From Acytostelium subglobosum LB1 (lineage: Eukaryota > Evosea > Eumycetozoa > Acytosteliales > Acytosteliaceae): DNA of 64,000 nucleotides. The translations under genes were made by a program, and so were the position numbers. How positions within the stretch are numbered: position 1 is the first letter of the stretch; the number at the start of each line of letters is the position of its first letter. The DNA is taken from the NCBI RefSeq assembly GCF_000787575.1, contig NW_012236530.1, positions 688,734 to 752,733 of the forward strand, read 5' to 3'. The notes under the pieces were generated by a model. That model was not told the origin of the DNA and made no database searches. It saw nothing but the letters and a program-made list of their open reading frames with translations. Shown in pieces: positions 1 to 11,157 of the stretch.

Positions 1-99
1 CATCAGGACGCCACCAAATCAATCATTGTACCCAATACTAATTATACTCGCGATGTCATGATGCTTATGATCAAAAACCATGACCATGCACTGAACTGA
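1..99 (+). CDS. 3' end of an unidentified gene (partial)
   Basis: Reading frame 1 is open from the first base of the window to a TGA at 97-99, giving about 32 residues that end in NHDHALN. The codons are ordinary for coding sequence here, and a new gene starts about 300 bases further on, so this may be the last exon of a gene lying to the left. No domain is recognisable in so short a piece. It could also be a chance open stretch. Confidence 0.4.
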   Translation, partial: HQDATKSIIVPNTNYTRDVMMLMIKNHDHALN

Positions 100-405
100 T
101 TGATTCATTGATTGATATCCTTTCATCAATCGACTCTTACTAATACTCTTCTATATATGTTGTGTGTGTGTCTATGTAATCTTATAACTCTTGGGAGTTG
201 AAGACTAAGTCAAAGAACGTAATGAATACGCGTTCGCAACATTCGGCGCCATGAATTAGAGTTGTATCAACTTTGAAAATTGTACACTTTTTCAACTTCA
301 AACAACACCAACCGATCTTACTCATTTTTTATCTTTGTTTCATTCTTCATTACACTATCAAACATACACACGTACAAACACATATTATATATATACATAT
401 AACTC
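100..405. other. Intergenic spacer upstream of the VIT-like gene
   Basis: AT-rich spacer with TGTGTGTG and CATATATATA runs just before the ATG at 406. It probably contains the promoter and 5' leader of the next gene. No gene or RNA signal is seen. Confidence 0.5.
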
Positions 406-1615
406 ATGAGGCTAAGGAATTCAATGACTTCATTGGGATCATCAGCTACTGCTACAACTGCCACCACTCATTATGTTGAGACGGAAGAGGATGGTGCACA
501 GGATGAAGAAGACGATCAAGACTCAAGACTACTTCGTACATCAGCACAAGAGGCATACAGAAATAAAGATGTTGCAAAGTCAAAGGCTGCTCATCGTAAG
601 ATTGATGACGAACCACATAAGAGGTATGCAATGCAATCAATCAATCATACTATCAATCACATACTCATACATACAACAGCAATGCATTTAAGAAAGGATC
701 AATCAAATACTTAAAGTCAGGAATAGGCTTTGGATCATATGCTATACTATTCTGTATTGCAATAGTCATCGGACTTGAAGCACTATTCAATAGATTCAAT
801 CAACACAACATACAACAACAACAGAATGCAGATAACAACTTAGTACAACGATGGACTAGCGGGCATGACTGGGACTCTTTAATATTGTATATTACAACAG
901 TCATACTCACGGGCAGCGGTGTGGCACTCGCCTTTATCGAGTCGCACAACAAGCGAGTGGACATCAATTTTTATGAGTCGGAGAAGAAGCGAGAGACATG
1001 GGAGTATGACAACTATGTGGAGGGCGAGCAACGCGAGATGGTCGAACTCTACTGCAAGAAGGGCATGAATCAAGACGATGCAGTAGTCGTCGTCGACCTT
1101 CTCAGCAAATATCGAGACCTCTTTGTCGACATCATGATGGCCGAGGAGTTGAACCTCATCCCTGTTGAGCTACATCTATCACCAATGGAGACAGGTATGT
1201 TTGATGTTGATGTTGATGTTGATGTTGACATGACCTAACAATCACAAACATAGGCCTCACTGCAATGATATCATTCTTGATCTTTGGACTGGTGCCATTG
1301 ACACCGTTCTTCTTCTCTCATCTTATTTATTCAGAGTTGCAAAGGAACATCGCCTTCCCCTTATTCATACTGATAGTCGAGTTGGAACTATTCCTCATTG
1401 GTGCTCTAAAGGTAATGAACTAATGAACGCAACATCATCATATTATGACAATGACACTAACAAACACATGAATACAACAACTTTAGAGCAAGTTCTACGT
1501 TGGTACATGGTGGGGAGAAGGTCTAATATCAGCTTGGAATGGAGTTGTCTCTATCTTGGTCTCATTGGTCGTTGGACATTCGCTTGGATTTATAGGTATA
1601 AACATTACATCATAA
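406..1615 (+). CDS. VIT/CCC1-family (vacuolar iron transporter-like) membrane protein
   Basis: Four exons fit: 406-623, 680-1194, 1254-1411 and 1487-1615, joining in frame to 339 residues. The N-terminal 75 residues are acidic and hydrophilic. They are followed by a membrane segment (IGFGSYAILFCIAIVIG) and a second one (LYITTVILTGSGVALAF). Next comes a Glu-rich cytosolic stretch containing EGEQREMVELYCKKGM and IMMAEELNLIP, then two or three C-terminal membrane helices with FGLVPLTPFFF and SLVVGHSLGFIGI. This order, with a KG-x8-VV-x2-L pattern and paired Glu residues, is that of the CCC1/VIT1 family, which moves Fe2+ or Mn2+ into vacuoles. The first family helix, usually rich in Gly and Asp, is poorly conserved, so transport of iron is inferred. 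The start is the first ATG after an AT-rich leader. Confidence 0.68.
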
Positions 1616-1768
1616 TTGAAGACTACAAGACAATGCAATGCAATTCAAAGCAATGCCAAGCAAGGCAACAGACTGTTATTGGATTGTATACAAAGGGTTG
1701 GACAATACACACTCTTGTCAAAGCGTGATTGACTAATGATAGCTTTATTGGAATGGACTCAAACCAAA

Positions 1769-2890
1769 CTAAACTATCAGACATCGACTGGGTTCTACAG
1801 TCTGCTGGTCCCTCTGCAAATGGCCTATGAAGTAGTGGTCGTTGAGCAGCTTGAGCATCATACCAGAGTGGAACTGTACGTTCTCAGTGCCATCTCGTCC
1901 GGCAAAGCGTATCAGTGCGTTCTTGCCACCCGGATGCGCTCCGACGTACTTGGTGATGTCGTACACCTTGTTCTGGATGATCATCCAGAGATCGTCAACA
2001 GTGTTGTGCAGTGCGATCTCCTCTAGACTAAAGTAGTTCTGTTGGTTGACTGTGTCCTTGATGCTGCCTGGCTTGTACTTAACTCTCCTGTTGGTGTTGC
2101 TGCTGCTGTTGTTGCTCTCGCTGTTGCTGTCGACACTATCACTTAACAATGTACTGCTGTTGAGTCTACTACTACTACTACTGCCGCTGTTGTTACTTCC
2201 ATTGCTGCTTTGAAGTACACCCCTACTAGTAGATGACTTTAGATCGGTCGAATGTCTTTGGTTCGAAGTTGTTGTAGTTGTTGTCGCTGTTGAAGTTGGT
2301 TCGGCTGTATGTTGCTTGCTATTCAGTTGTTGCTGTTGCTGCTGTTGCTTCTCAAACTTGATATATATAGGTGATACGTGACTACTTGTCTCGTGGTTGA
2401 ACTGCTTGTGCGTCGAGTCGCAGTAGGGATAGGCCTTTGATTGCTGGCATGTGCACAGGGGTATCTTGAGGTTGGAGTGGACGATAGAGTCGCCAAAGGT
2501 GTTGAATAGCAGGTCTGATGCAGAGTGCGATTCAGAGGCTTTCGGTTCGGTAAAGTCCTTCAGTGATTGAGTGATTGTGTTGAGTGATTGTGATAGTGGA
2601 TGTTCGTTCGATACAGTATGTTCGATTGTGATTGTTGTATTATTATTATTGTTGTTGTTGTTTGTTGTTGTTGATTTACTACTGCCACTGCTGTTGCTAC
2701 TGCTATTGATTTGTTCTGATGTTGATATCGGACGTCTTCGCAAACTAGTTGACTGTTGATTCTTCTGTTGTTTTAATCCATTATTACTACTACTTAGGGG
2801 AACATTCGACTCCTCTATATCTATAATCTGAGTTTGATTGTTTCCACTGCACATACAGCCTTGACATTGTGGAACTGTTGTAGTATCCAT
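1769..2890 (-). CDS. CDGSH iron-sulfur plus cytochrome b5 fusion protein
   Basis: An uninterrupted 373-residue frame. Residues about 125-165 hold a complete NEET-type iron-sulfur motif, CTCQQSKAYPYCDSTH, matching CxCx2Sx3PxCDx(S/T)H, the three-Cys one-His ligand set for a 2Fe-2S cluster. Residues about 285-365 form a cytochrome b5 domain: YFSLEEIALHNT, then VGAHPGGKNAL with the first haem His in HPGG, then the second candidate His in VQFHSGMM. The two domains are separated by about 110 residues of Ser/Asn/Thr/Gln-rich sequence, and the N-terminus is also low-complexity. No signal peptide or membrane helix is visible, so a soluble electron-transfer protein is likely. It is convergent with the VIT-like gene, 153 bases apart. 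The partner enzyme is unknown. Confidence 0.88.
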   Translation of the reverse strand: MDTTTVPQCQGCMCSGNNQTQIIDIEESNVPLSSSNNGLKQQKNQQSTSLRRRPISTSEQINSSSNSSGSSKSTTTNNNNNNNNTTITIEHTVSNEHPLSQSLNTITQSLKDFTEPKASESHSASDLLFNTFGDSIVHSNLKIPLCTCQQSKAYPYCDSTHKQFNHETSSHVSPIYIKFEKQQQQQQQLNSKQHTAEPTSTATTTTTTSNQRHSTDLKSSTSRGVLQSSNGSNNSGSSSSSRLNSSTLLSDSVDSNSESNNSSSNTNRRVKYKPGSIKDTVNQQNYFSLEEIALHNTVDDLWMIIQNKVYDITKYVGAHPGGKNALIRFAGRDGTENVQFHSGMMLKLLNDHYFIGHLQRDQQTVEPSRCLIV

Positions 2891-3961
2891 TTCTTTTGCT
2901 GTATAGTATAGTATGTATATATTGTGTGTATATATATTGAGCTTGATATGTTTTTAATAATGTTCTATATATTAATATATATAAATATAAATATAAATAG
3001 ATAAAGAGATATTATTTGTTTGTTTTCTGTATTTGTTATATATATAAATATATAAATATATTTATAACCTCTCTAATGTTTCATTACGAATTGAATAATG
3101 ATTAGTATCACTGGTAATGAATTATTTCACTGGTATTATTTATGATTGACTGATGATCTAGCTAGCTGTTCTCGATTGTTATCGTTATCGTTGTAATAGG
3201 GAGCATGCTAGAGATAATACATAATGAGAAAATGTGTAGAGAGTAATAATTGTGTTTGTGTGTATGTGGTGTGAGTGAGGTGAATGAGTTAGTGAATGAG
3301 TGTAAGTTGAGAATGACCAAGTAGGCGTGTTATTGAGTGCGCATGAGTCTGTGTGTGAGCGTGTGTTTGGGTGTTAGTGAGCAGACACGCATACTTGTGA
3401 GATTGAACACACACGATCACAGAGATGTCACCAAAATAATTAAAAAAATGTGTCATTGACAGTCACCAAACAAAACAGACTTGTTGACCTACACGATAAA
3501 TGAACTTACCAATATTGTTTTAGGATGGTATTGTACTTTAGAATGTAATTATATGTATAAATAAATATATATATTTGTATTTATGTATGTATATATGTAT
3601 GTAAGTATTGTTACAACTTTAGAGAGAAAGTTGAGAACCATCCAATCTATTTTTAATGGGTTGTTGTACAACAAAAATCCCAATTTTTTGTTAAAGGTCA
3701 TCCAACAAAAACGACAACAATTGATTGGAAGAATGTGAGTCCTATTCGGGACTCAGGGGTATCCAAAACACCGGAACTACGAACATCTAGATCCAGAATA
3801 CATATATAAATATAACTTATTTATTATTATTTGTATACTTTCTTCCCCTCGGAAACACCACGGAATTGATAATATACCATGCTCAACATGATTGTTAGGA
3901 GTACTGTCATAAATATTACCCAAGAATACTTGTTATCAGTGTCTGGTAACAATATGAAGGG
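2891..3961. other. AT-rich intergenic region
   Basis: About 1.07 kb without a convincing reading frame. It lies 5' of the CDGSH/b5 gene and 3' of the phosphoesterase. It has TATATAAATA-type tracts at 2920-3070 (likely promoter side of the fusion gene), TG-rich repeats at 3250-3400, and a perfect 14-bp palindrome, TTGTTGTACAACAA, at 3661-3674 of unknown meaning. Confidence 0.5.
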
Positions 3962-5356
3962 TCAAAGGTTAGTATCTGTATGTGACATGTGTGTGCTTGA
4001 ACGAATGTACACATACCTGCAACAACACAACAATATAATTTCAGACCTTGTTGTGGTCGATGCAATTTCTGCTCTTCGACCTTGCCATAGACATTTCGTA
4101 TCCATGTGGATAATTGAAATTGTGGTGTCTCTTGTAATAGTATTACCCTTGCACCTTGTGTGTACTTTGGATCATAGGAGCCATAGCCAGTCTTCCTTCC
4201 ATATCCCAAGTCAATGCCATGGTAATCGCCATGAAAGTCATTCTTGTGATCGTGGCCAAAGTATAGTCCCTTGATGTCCTGTCGCTCAATCATTGCGTCA
4301 ATGAATCGAGAGTGTGATGTGTTGTAGCAGCATACTGATGCATCGCCAAAGTCGCCATATACATCAAAGTTGCTCCAAAGATCGATCACTTCAACCGGTG
4401 GCACATGGACGAATGCAACTGATGGCACACGATTATGTAGGTCACTCTGTTGCTGGTACCACTCCACCTGCTGAGGCCTGATGCAGCCCCAGTCACCTAA
4501 TCGTCCACATCCAGGATTGTCACTGTCGAATATATAAATGAGTGATGCCACCTTGTCCTGGTCGGTCGGGTTCGACGACAAGATTGGAAGAATATAATTC
4601 GTTTCGCCAACTCCATTGATCGATCCATGCTGTGACAAACTAAGCTCCGCGCTATGCTGTCTATCCAAGTCGACCAACATGCTGCCAGAGTACAATCCCT
4701 CTGCGTCGTGATTTCCAAAGGTGATTGACCATCTATTCATTAATGTAAGTATCAATGAACACTACTTGATTGAATGGATGATGATGACATACGGTATATT
4801 CCTTTCAATCATTGGAGATGTGAGCATATGCCACACCTCATGGTATAGGGATAGATTCAGAAAGTTCTTGTTGTAGCCACTGATCATATCACCAGACAAC
4901 ATAACATAGTCTGGCTGTTCATAGTCCAACAAGTTGGCTTGTGCAATTCTATTCAATCGATTGAACTCTGGCCATTCGCCATAATGTAAATCTGTAAACT
5001 GTATCTGTTGTTATATTGTTCCCGATCCGATGTGAGTAGGTGAGACTAAAGGGGAGAGGAAGAGGAAGGTCATCTATTCTATCTTTCATTCATACGATTT
5101 TGAATGTTCCGTCGTTTCTATATCGCAACTTCCTTGTTGGGATTGTCGCCGTCGCCGTCGAGTTTGAGTTGTCTATATATTGTGTATCTGTATCATTGAT
5201 GTTGTTGATGTCGATGTTGTTGTCTGTTTCAGGATGTAGAGCATTGATATGACAGTTCCGCAGTAGAGATAGATGTATTGTTATAGCAATTAATATCAGT
5301 TTAATTATCTTCAACTGACTATTACGATTCATATGTATAGCGTTGGTGTATGACAT
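3962..5356 (-). CDS. Secreted calcineurin-like metallophosphoesterase
   Basis: Spliced on the minus strand: 5096-5356, 4793-5004, 4017-4732 and probably a 14-base last exon at 3962-3975, about 400 residues. An N-terminal hydrophobic segment (LILIAITIHLSLL) looks like a signal peptide or anchor. The metal-binding motifs are in order: QFTDLHYG (DxH) at the start of exon 2, VMLSGDMISG (GD), WSITFGNHD (GNHD, formed across the second junction), and YFGHDHKNDF (GHDH). This is the dinuclear metal set of calcineurin-like phosphatases, and the layout resembles the PAP16/PAP29-like proteins of amoebae and plants. Phosphatase activity is therefore expected, but the substrate is unknown. The last intron is uncertain; without it the frame would run to 3916. 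Confidence 0.82.
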
Positions 5357-5497
5357 TATGTATTAATATATCTGTGTTGTTGTTTAGACCATCTTATTTG
5401 TATCTTTGCATTTGAACGAATGAACAAGGTGACCCTTCAACTTCTTTCATATTCATTCATTCTTCGTCTTCGTCAATCTGAAGTTATAATATTTTTA

Positions 5498-6635
5498 TTA
5501 ATAAATAAAGTACAGTAGTAATAATGTAGCCATTAGGATGACTGACAGTGAAGAGGTAGTGTAGGAGCGAGTGGCACTAGATGGTTTGCCAGTGGTAGTT
5601 GACATTGTTGTTGTGGTCGTGGATTGGGTGTTGGAGGTAGTAGTGGACGACGTAGTTGTAGAGGGCGAGGTCGTTGATTGACTTGTTGTGCCTGTCGTGG
5701 AAGTAGAGGTAGAAGTAGAAGTAGAAGTAGAAGTAGTGGATGGACTAGTTGTCTTCTGGTACACTCTTACATAATCAATGTAGTTGTATTGAGGCCATGT
5801 TGTAGTCTCATTCGGTGAACCAGACCACTGTTATCGATTGGATTGTGTAAGTATACCTCAATAGACAATGATCAACATAACGTAAACTACTTACACCTCC
5901 TCCAATAGCAGTGTTTAGGATGATATAGAATGGTTGACCAGTCTGAGGAATAGGTAGATGTGGATAGGTACTGTTTACAACATTGAATATCACATTGTCA
6001 ACCATGCTATTGAGCCGATGAATAGTCAAGTCAGTATATGTATGTACAGATTATTCGAAGAGTCATAACACTTACAAGACCATCCAGTCAGGTTCCCAGA
6101 TAACAGAGTAGATGTGGAACTCAGTGTTCATTGTTGGCACGGAGGTACCATTGAATTGACTGACGAGGTATTTGCGTTCACATTGAGAGTTGTTGTTGTG
6201 ATGGAATGTAGCGTAGGAGTTCATATCATCGTTGATTGACTCGATGATGTCTATCTCACCAGCACTCAGATAGCATTCACCTTCCTCCAAAGGCATCATC
6301 CAGAATGACGGCCACATGCCCTTTGCAATTGGTAGCTTCATCGATGCCTCAATCCTGCCGTAAGTGACATTGAGTTTGTTCCATGTTGACACCATGCCAG
6401 ATGTGTAGTTCTTTCCTTGATAGTCCTCTTCTTAGACATGTACTACGCCACTATCACGTAAGTTCCAAAATGACTTGTTCAATGTATTACCATTGAATTG
6501 ATCCTCAAACTGTAATGACCAACCATCATAACTAACTTGTTGTCCATAATAATATGATTGTACACCTCATTGTTGAAGGTTCAATATAGCAACAAATAGT
6601 AATATTGGTAATATATATTCATAATAAGACATCAT
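5498..6635 (-). pseudogene. GH16 beta-glucanase-like, GPI-type gene with two in-frame stops
   Basis: The minus strand encodes a family 16 glycoside hydrolase. It has the catalytic signature GEIDIIES, with GRIEASMKLP and GMWPSFWMMP before it and YIDYVRVYQ at the end. A Ser/Thr-rich spacer and a C-terminal hydrophobic tail (SVILMATLLLLYFIY) follow, as expected for GPI anchoring. Introns at about 6024-6075 and 5829-5895 splice in frame. At the 5' end a signal-like peptide (MMSYYEYILPILLFVAIL) is in frame with the enzyme, but a TGA lies 22 codons in and a TAA lies 45 codons later, near 6434. The region between the sheets before the YTSG motif is also shorter than usual. No intron with normal borders removes either stop. 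It is therefore a recent pseudogene, or the 5' end is wrong in the assembly. Confidence 0.65.
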
Positions 6636-7111
6636 TATTATATATTTGTTTGAATCAAGATAATATAAAGACTAAACTAGAGTCTTTGTTTAGCGATATA
6701 TTATCATAAATAGATACAATGTATGTATTAATAGGAGTACGAAGGAATCGGAAGTTGTAACCCATTCTCGTGACATTGTTTGAAATGGTGCAAAGGGTAG
6801 AACCATTGTTTACCGGTTTTTGGTCCCATGTCCTTCATTTGGGTCATTACTAAAACCATTCGAGAATTTATCATTTTAGGTCTAGAGATAATATATATTA
6901 TATATATATTGCATAACATTACTATTTGTTGTTGAAAACCAACAAGAAGTAAGAAAAAGTGACTTTGCAAATAACATTGTGAAGTTGAACTTTTGCAAAC
7001 TCATCCCACACAGGTTTGCAAACAATGACAACATGACCTTTTCAAAAAAAACAATCAACATGGATACTTTATTATTATTTACAACATTAGTATTATTAAT
7101 AATATAACAAA
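6636..7111. other. AT-rich divergent intergenic region
   Basis: Lies between the 5' ends of the GH16-like gene and the membrane-protein gene at 7112, so it should carry both promoters. It has TATATATA near 6891-6911 and A/T runs just before 7112. Short open frames here have no coding character. Confidence 0.5.
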
Positions 7112-9901
7112 ATGACAAACAAACATAATATTATTATATATTTATCATTGTTGATTGTATCTACAACGTTGATCTTTGCTAAACTACCATCTCCATCAAC
7201 TGATTCACCATTCGAATGGGTGTCAGCTACCTACAACACCAGTTCAAACCAATGGGTACTCCAAGTAAGGTATTCAAACCTTCAAGGTATTGGTACATCA
7301 AACAAGTTTATAATCAGTATGTATCATTCATTCAATCAATCAATCAATCAATCATTCATTCATTCATTTCTAAACACCATCATCATCATTTAGGAAGGGA
7401 TAATCTTGTGATTGAGGATGAGAATGGAGAGGTATGGCTTGTAGAGGATAACTTTGAATCAAACATCCAACTTGATTTAATCCAACAAAGTATGTTGATC
7501 ATTCACTCCATCATCCGTCCAATGATTCACTCACACAATCACTTAATCACCTGATCAGAGTTGGAGCGAGACTTTATTGGAAACTATTATAGTGTCAGAG
7601 ATGTGAGAAGAGATGAGTCTGATTATTATGGAAAGTGTAATCAGTCTTTGAGTCTTTGTTGTAATCAAACAATATCAAGGACATTGGTCCAAGATCCTCA
7701 ATCTCATGTTGAGATGTTCATCTTATCACTCTCGCCATCATCATTGGTGTCCAGTGCAATCATTGATGTTCAAGGCTATCGAGAGATCAACATAACCAAT
7801 CAATCAACATTCCAATCACCCAACCTAACAATATCCATTCAGGGATCGGTCAACAATGTTGATGCCATCAACATATTCCAACAATACTACCTTGCATTCA
7901 CTGACTCCAACACAACCTTCCTCGTACCAAGATCACTTGTTGGAACCAAAGAGAATCAGATTGGTATGCAACCCTCTACATTCCTGAACAGGACAACCTG
8001 TGACACACCTCTTGGACAGTTCGTCCAGACCAATCCAAACATGTAAGTGGTCGGTCGATGGCCAGGGACTTGGCTCATGATCCTAGATACTAACTTAACC
8101 CCAATATAGTGATGACCAGTTTGCAGTTGTCCGTGGAAACACGATTGAACGTCTACTCAATGGAGAGTGTAACCTCCAAGTTGGTGGAGTCGTACCCAAC
8201 TTTGTCCTGTCATGCTCCAACTACCAATCATTCATCACATTCAAGTTGAATGCTGCCCAATTCCCTCTAGTGCAAGCTAATGGAGTGCCATCAATAGTTG
8301 TATGTATCAAGTATCCATGTGTCCACGGTCTAGACTCTACATGTATACTAACTCTTGATATTTATATATATAGAACACAGCATCACTTCCATTTGGTGAT
8401 GATAGGTATTATACTGAAGCGAGTAAGTATCATCTTTACCTCATTGTTCTAGGTAGTGTATTAACTCTTATTTGTTCAATCCAATCAACACAAACAATGA
8501 TCAGTCATTGATGTTAATTGTCCATCTGGTCTATGCTTTGTCCAGTTTAAATCGTTCATGTGCTGTGTTGATGGAGCAGACTGCAGTGGTCAATCAATCA
8601 ACATATACCCATCGACCAAAGTATCAATGGTCATCGATAGCAACAAGACAAAGAGGCAATCATTCTACATTCAGAGTAGAGTATGTATCATTCATCCATT
8701 CACTCCAATGTTGAGCTAGTACTTACAATCTTATATAGAGAGCAATGTCAACAAGTGGATACTGCAAGATTGCCTACTTCAATGGCCTCAAGTTCGTACA
8801 GAACATCCAGGTCAACTTCACTACCACCCAATTTCCACCTCCTCCAGACACCATGGTAGACGATGGAGCAGCGCCTCAGTCAAAGGATGGAAGAGTGTTC
8901 AAGTGTATGTCAAGACCTCACTCACTCGCGTTCATTGACACGATTACTCACTCACTCAATCACTCTTACTTACATAACACATCAATCATTAGCCACCTAT
9001 GCTGATATATGTAGTAGCAAGGTACCACCAGCTTACTTCTACAATGGATCGTGTTATACAATCCCAGATTGTACAGGCGATCGAAAGTTTGATACACTTG
9101 CCAGAGCATGTCGACCAAACTGTCCACCAGATAGGACATATTACAATCCGGAAACGCTCACCTGTTCCACTGTACCCAAATGCACCAATGGTACATACGA
9201 TAGTGTGTCTGGAAGGTGTATTCAATCAATCGGAGGTGTAAGTATTATCCAACCTTCCAGCCATCTAATTGGCCGTGTTAACTCATACATCAACCATCAA
9301 TAGGTCAATACATGTGTAGTTGGAGATGATCCCAATTGTACATCTAAAAATGGAACGACACCAACGTTCAATACTGGAATTGGTAACTATGGCAATGTGT
9401 CTGTACCTCAACAAGTACCAAGCACATCAATGTCATCAGGGGCTGTAAGTATTGATTGATTGAATGTCAGTTTGTCAGGTGGACATTCTCTCTCTCTCTC
9501 ACTCTGGCGATACTAACATAACATTCATTCATTCATTCAATGTGGATCCCATCTAGATATTCTTCATTGCAACTGTTTGTATGCTTATATTGACGATAAT
9601 AATTGGAATTATTTCTTGTGTCAGTTGTTACTGTTGTTATAAGAAGAGGAAAGGAAAAATGTATGATGAGGACATGCCTCCTCCACCTCCACCTCCACCT
9701 CCAAGAGGTAGAAGAGATTATTATGATGATTATTATTATGACGATCCTCGTCACTACAGAGAAAGAGATGATAGAGGTAGAGATAGATATTATCGACCTC
9801 CTCCTCAAGGCAATGGACAACTGAACAGAGAGGGCACTCAAATGTATATGGTTCGAGGACGTGGTCCACGACCAGTTCGGAATACGAATGTCCAAACCTA
9901 A
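7112..9901 (+). CDS. Type I membrane protein with proline/tyrosine-rich cytoplasmic tail
   Basis: Ten exons join in frame: 7112-7316, 7394-7489, 7559-8042, 8110-8299, 8374-8422, 8505-8680, 8739-8904, 8993-9237, 9304-9444 and 9557-9901, for 698 residues. A signal peptide (IIIYLSLLIVSTTLIFA) opens the protein. The ectodomain has many N-x-S/T sites and Cys-rich parts such as CPSGLCFVQFKSFMCCVDG, and late repeats like CRPNCPPDRTYYNP that resemble Cys-rich extracellular repeats. One membrane helix (IFFIATVCMLILTIIIGIIS) is followed by KKRK, nine prolines and an RDYYDD/RYYRPPP tail, which could bind SH3, WW or profilin partners. No named family is recognised. A receptor or adhesion role is inference. 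Confidence 0.8.
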
Positions 9902-10036
9902 CTCCAAAGAGTCATGACAAAGGCCAGAGACACCTCAATCGTTAAGGCTCACTTCCAACTAAACTCCGAACTCCAACTCCAGCTCCTCTCAATCAATCAA
10001 TCAACCAATCAAACTATCAAGCAAACAAATGAACAT

Positions 10037-10042
10037 AATAAA
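10037..10042 (+). terminator. Poly(A) signal AATAAA
   Basis: AATAAA lies 136 bases after the stop of the membrane-protein gene, a plausible cleavage signal for it. Confidence 0.4.
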
Positions 10043-10119
10043 GTACTAGAACACCTGACCTTTGATCGATATATTGAGCGTGATTGATTGATCGCCACTA
10101 ACTGTCTGACAGACTGATG

Positions 10120-10731
10120 TTAACATGAGTATATACCTGGACCACCTTGTGAACCTGGAATACAACCAGTCCATGGTATGGGCTGGCATCCACCTTGGGA
10201 TTGAGCTTGATCACTACATTGGGATATGATTGGATATCCATCGACACATTGATAGAGGCGTCCGTCAACCTTTAGATTGTCCGTGTAGAATGTTGTGTAG
10301 TTGGCTCCACCACAACTGTCATCCTCTTGATAGAAGAATGCATATTGGATCGAGTCGACAGGATAGTTGGCACCGGTGTTGATTATGGCAAACTCGCTGC
10401 CCGACTGATCAAAGTTGATGCGTGTACATTGGCCCAAGGGATACTTGTCCGTGGCTATCAAACCAGTGCAATTCTGATTATTGTAATATGATACTGTGAT
10501 GTTGTCTGGGTGGTGAGGGTCGGTTGACACCAACACATAGTTATCCCATTGATAGATGAAGCAGGTGTTCACGGGCAGTCCATATCCTACACCTTGGTTC
10601 GATGTGCAGTCAAGTGATGTGAATGGATTGATTGTAATCCATGATGGCCCTGATGTTGCTCCAGCTGATGAGGTTGAGCTGATCACAACCAACGTCACAA
10701 GCAACACTAGAACTGTTGTAGTTGTTGTCAT
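10120..10731 (-). CDS. Small secreted cysteine-containing protein
   Basis: A single-exon frame of 203 residues. It starts with MTTTTT and a hydrophobic signal peptide (VLVLLVTLVVISSTSSAGA). The mature part has about a dozen Cys, including the pairs CTSNQGVGYGLPVNTC and CDx-type spacing near CIPGSQGGPGIYSC at the C-terminus, and several N-x-T sites. There is no C-terminal hydrophobic tail, so it should be fully secreted. The layout resembles a large set of small extracellular proteins in dictyostelids with no known activity. The gene is convergent with the preceding membrane-protein gene. Confidence 0.8.
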   Translation of the reverse strand: MTTTTTVLVLLVTLVVISSTSSAGATSGPSWITINPFTSLDCTSNQGVGYGLPVNTCFIYQWDNYVLVSTDPHHPDNITVSYYNNQNCTGLIATDKYPLGQCTRINFDQSGSEFAIINTGANYPVDSIQYAFFYQEDDSCGGANYTTFYTDNLKVDGRLYQCVDGYPIISQCSDQAQSQGGCQPIPWTGCIPGSQGGPGIYSC

Positions 10732-11157
10732 TGTTGTTGTTGTAGTTGTCTATCTGTTTGTTGATTGGTTGTTTGATTTATCGATCAAAATATCTTGTTG
10801 GACCATCGTTCATATTGATCAAAACAAGGTGAACTTCCACCATTATCTAAAGTGATGCAACTAGTACAAGTAAGCATCGATCATTCATGATAACTAATCC
10901 AATTAGTTGATCACACATAATTGGTTCATCAGTTATTATATTAGATAGTCGAGAGTCCAATCATTGTCACATGTTAGTGCCCCCAACAAGGCCAGGTCAC
11001 ACACTCAATCACTCTATCAAACACACATGATCAAGTTTAATTTGGACCTGACTGGTCATCTAGATGTACATTAATTTATCATTGACATCCATCAAATATT
11101 ATTCACTATCCATCTGCCCTAACAAACAACAAATAACTATCAATCAATCAATCAATA
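10732..11157. other. Divergent intergenic region
   Basis: Lies between the 5' ends of the secreted-protein gene and the beta-lactamase/VanX gene. It includes a short inverted repeat, ACTAAT-CCA-ATTAGT, near 10900-10914 and a CAATCAATCAATCAAT run before 11158. No gene is seen. Confidence 0.45.

Noticed and set aside
6728-7118. Overlapping minus-strand frames in the spacer before the membrane-protein gene
   Set aside because: AT-driven composition, no conserved motif, and they overlap the start of a well-supported gene.
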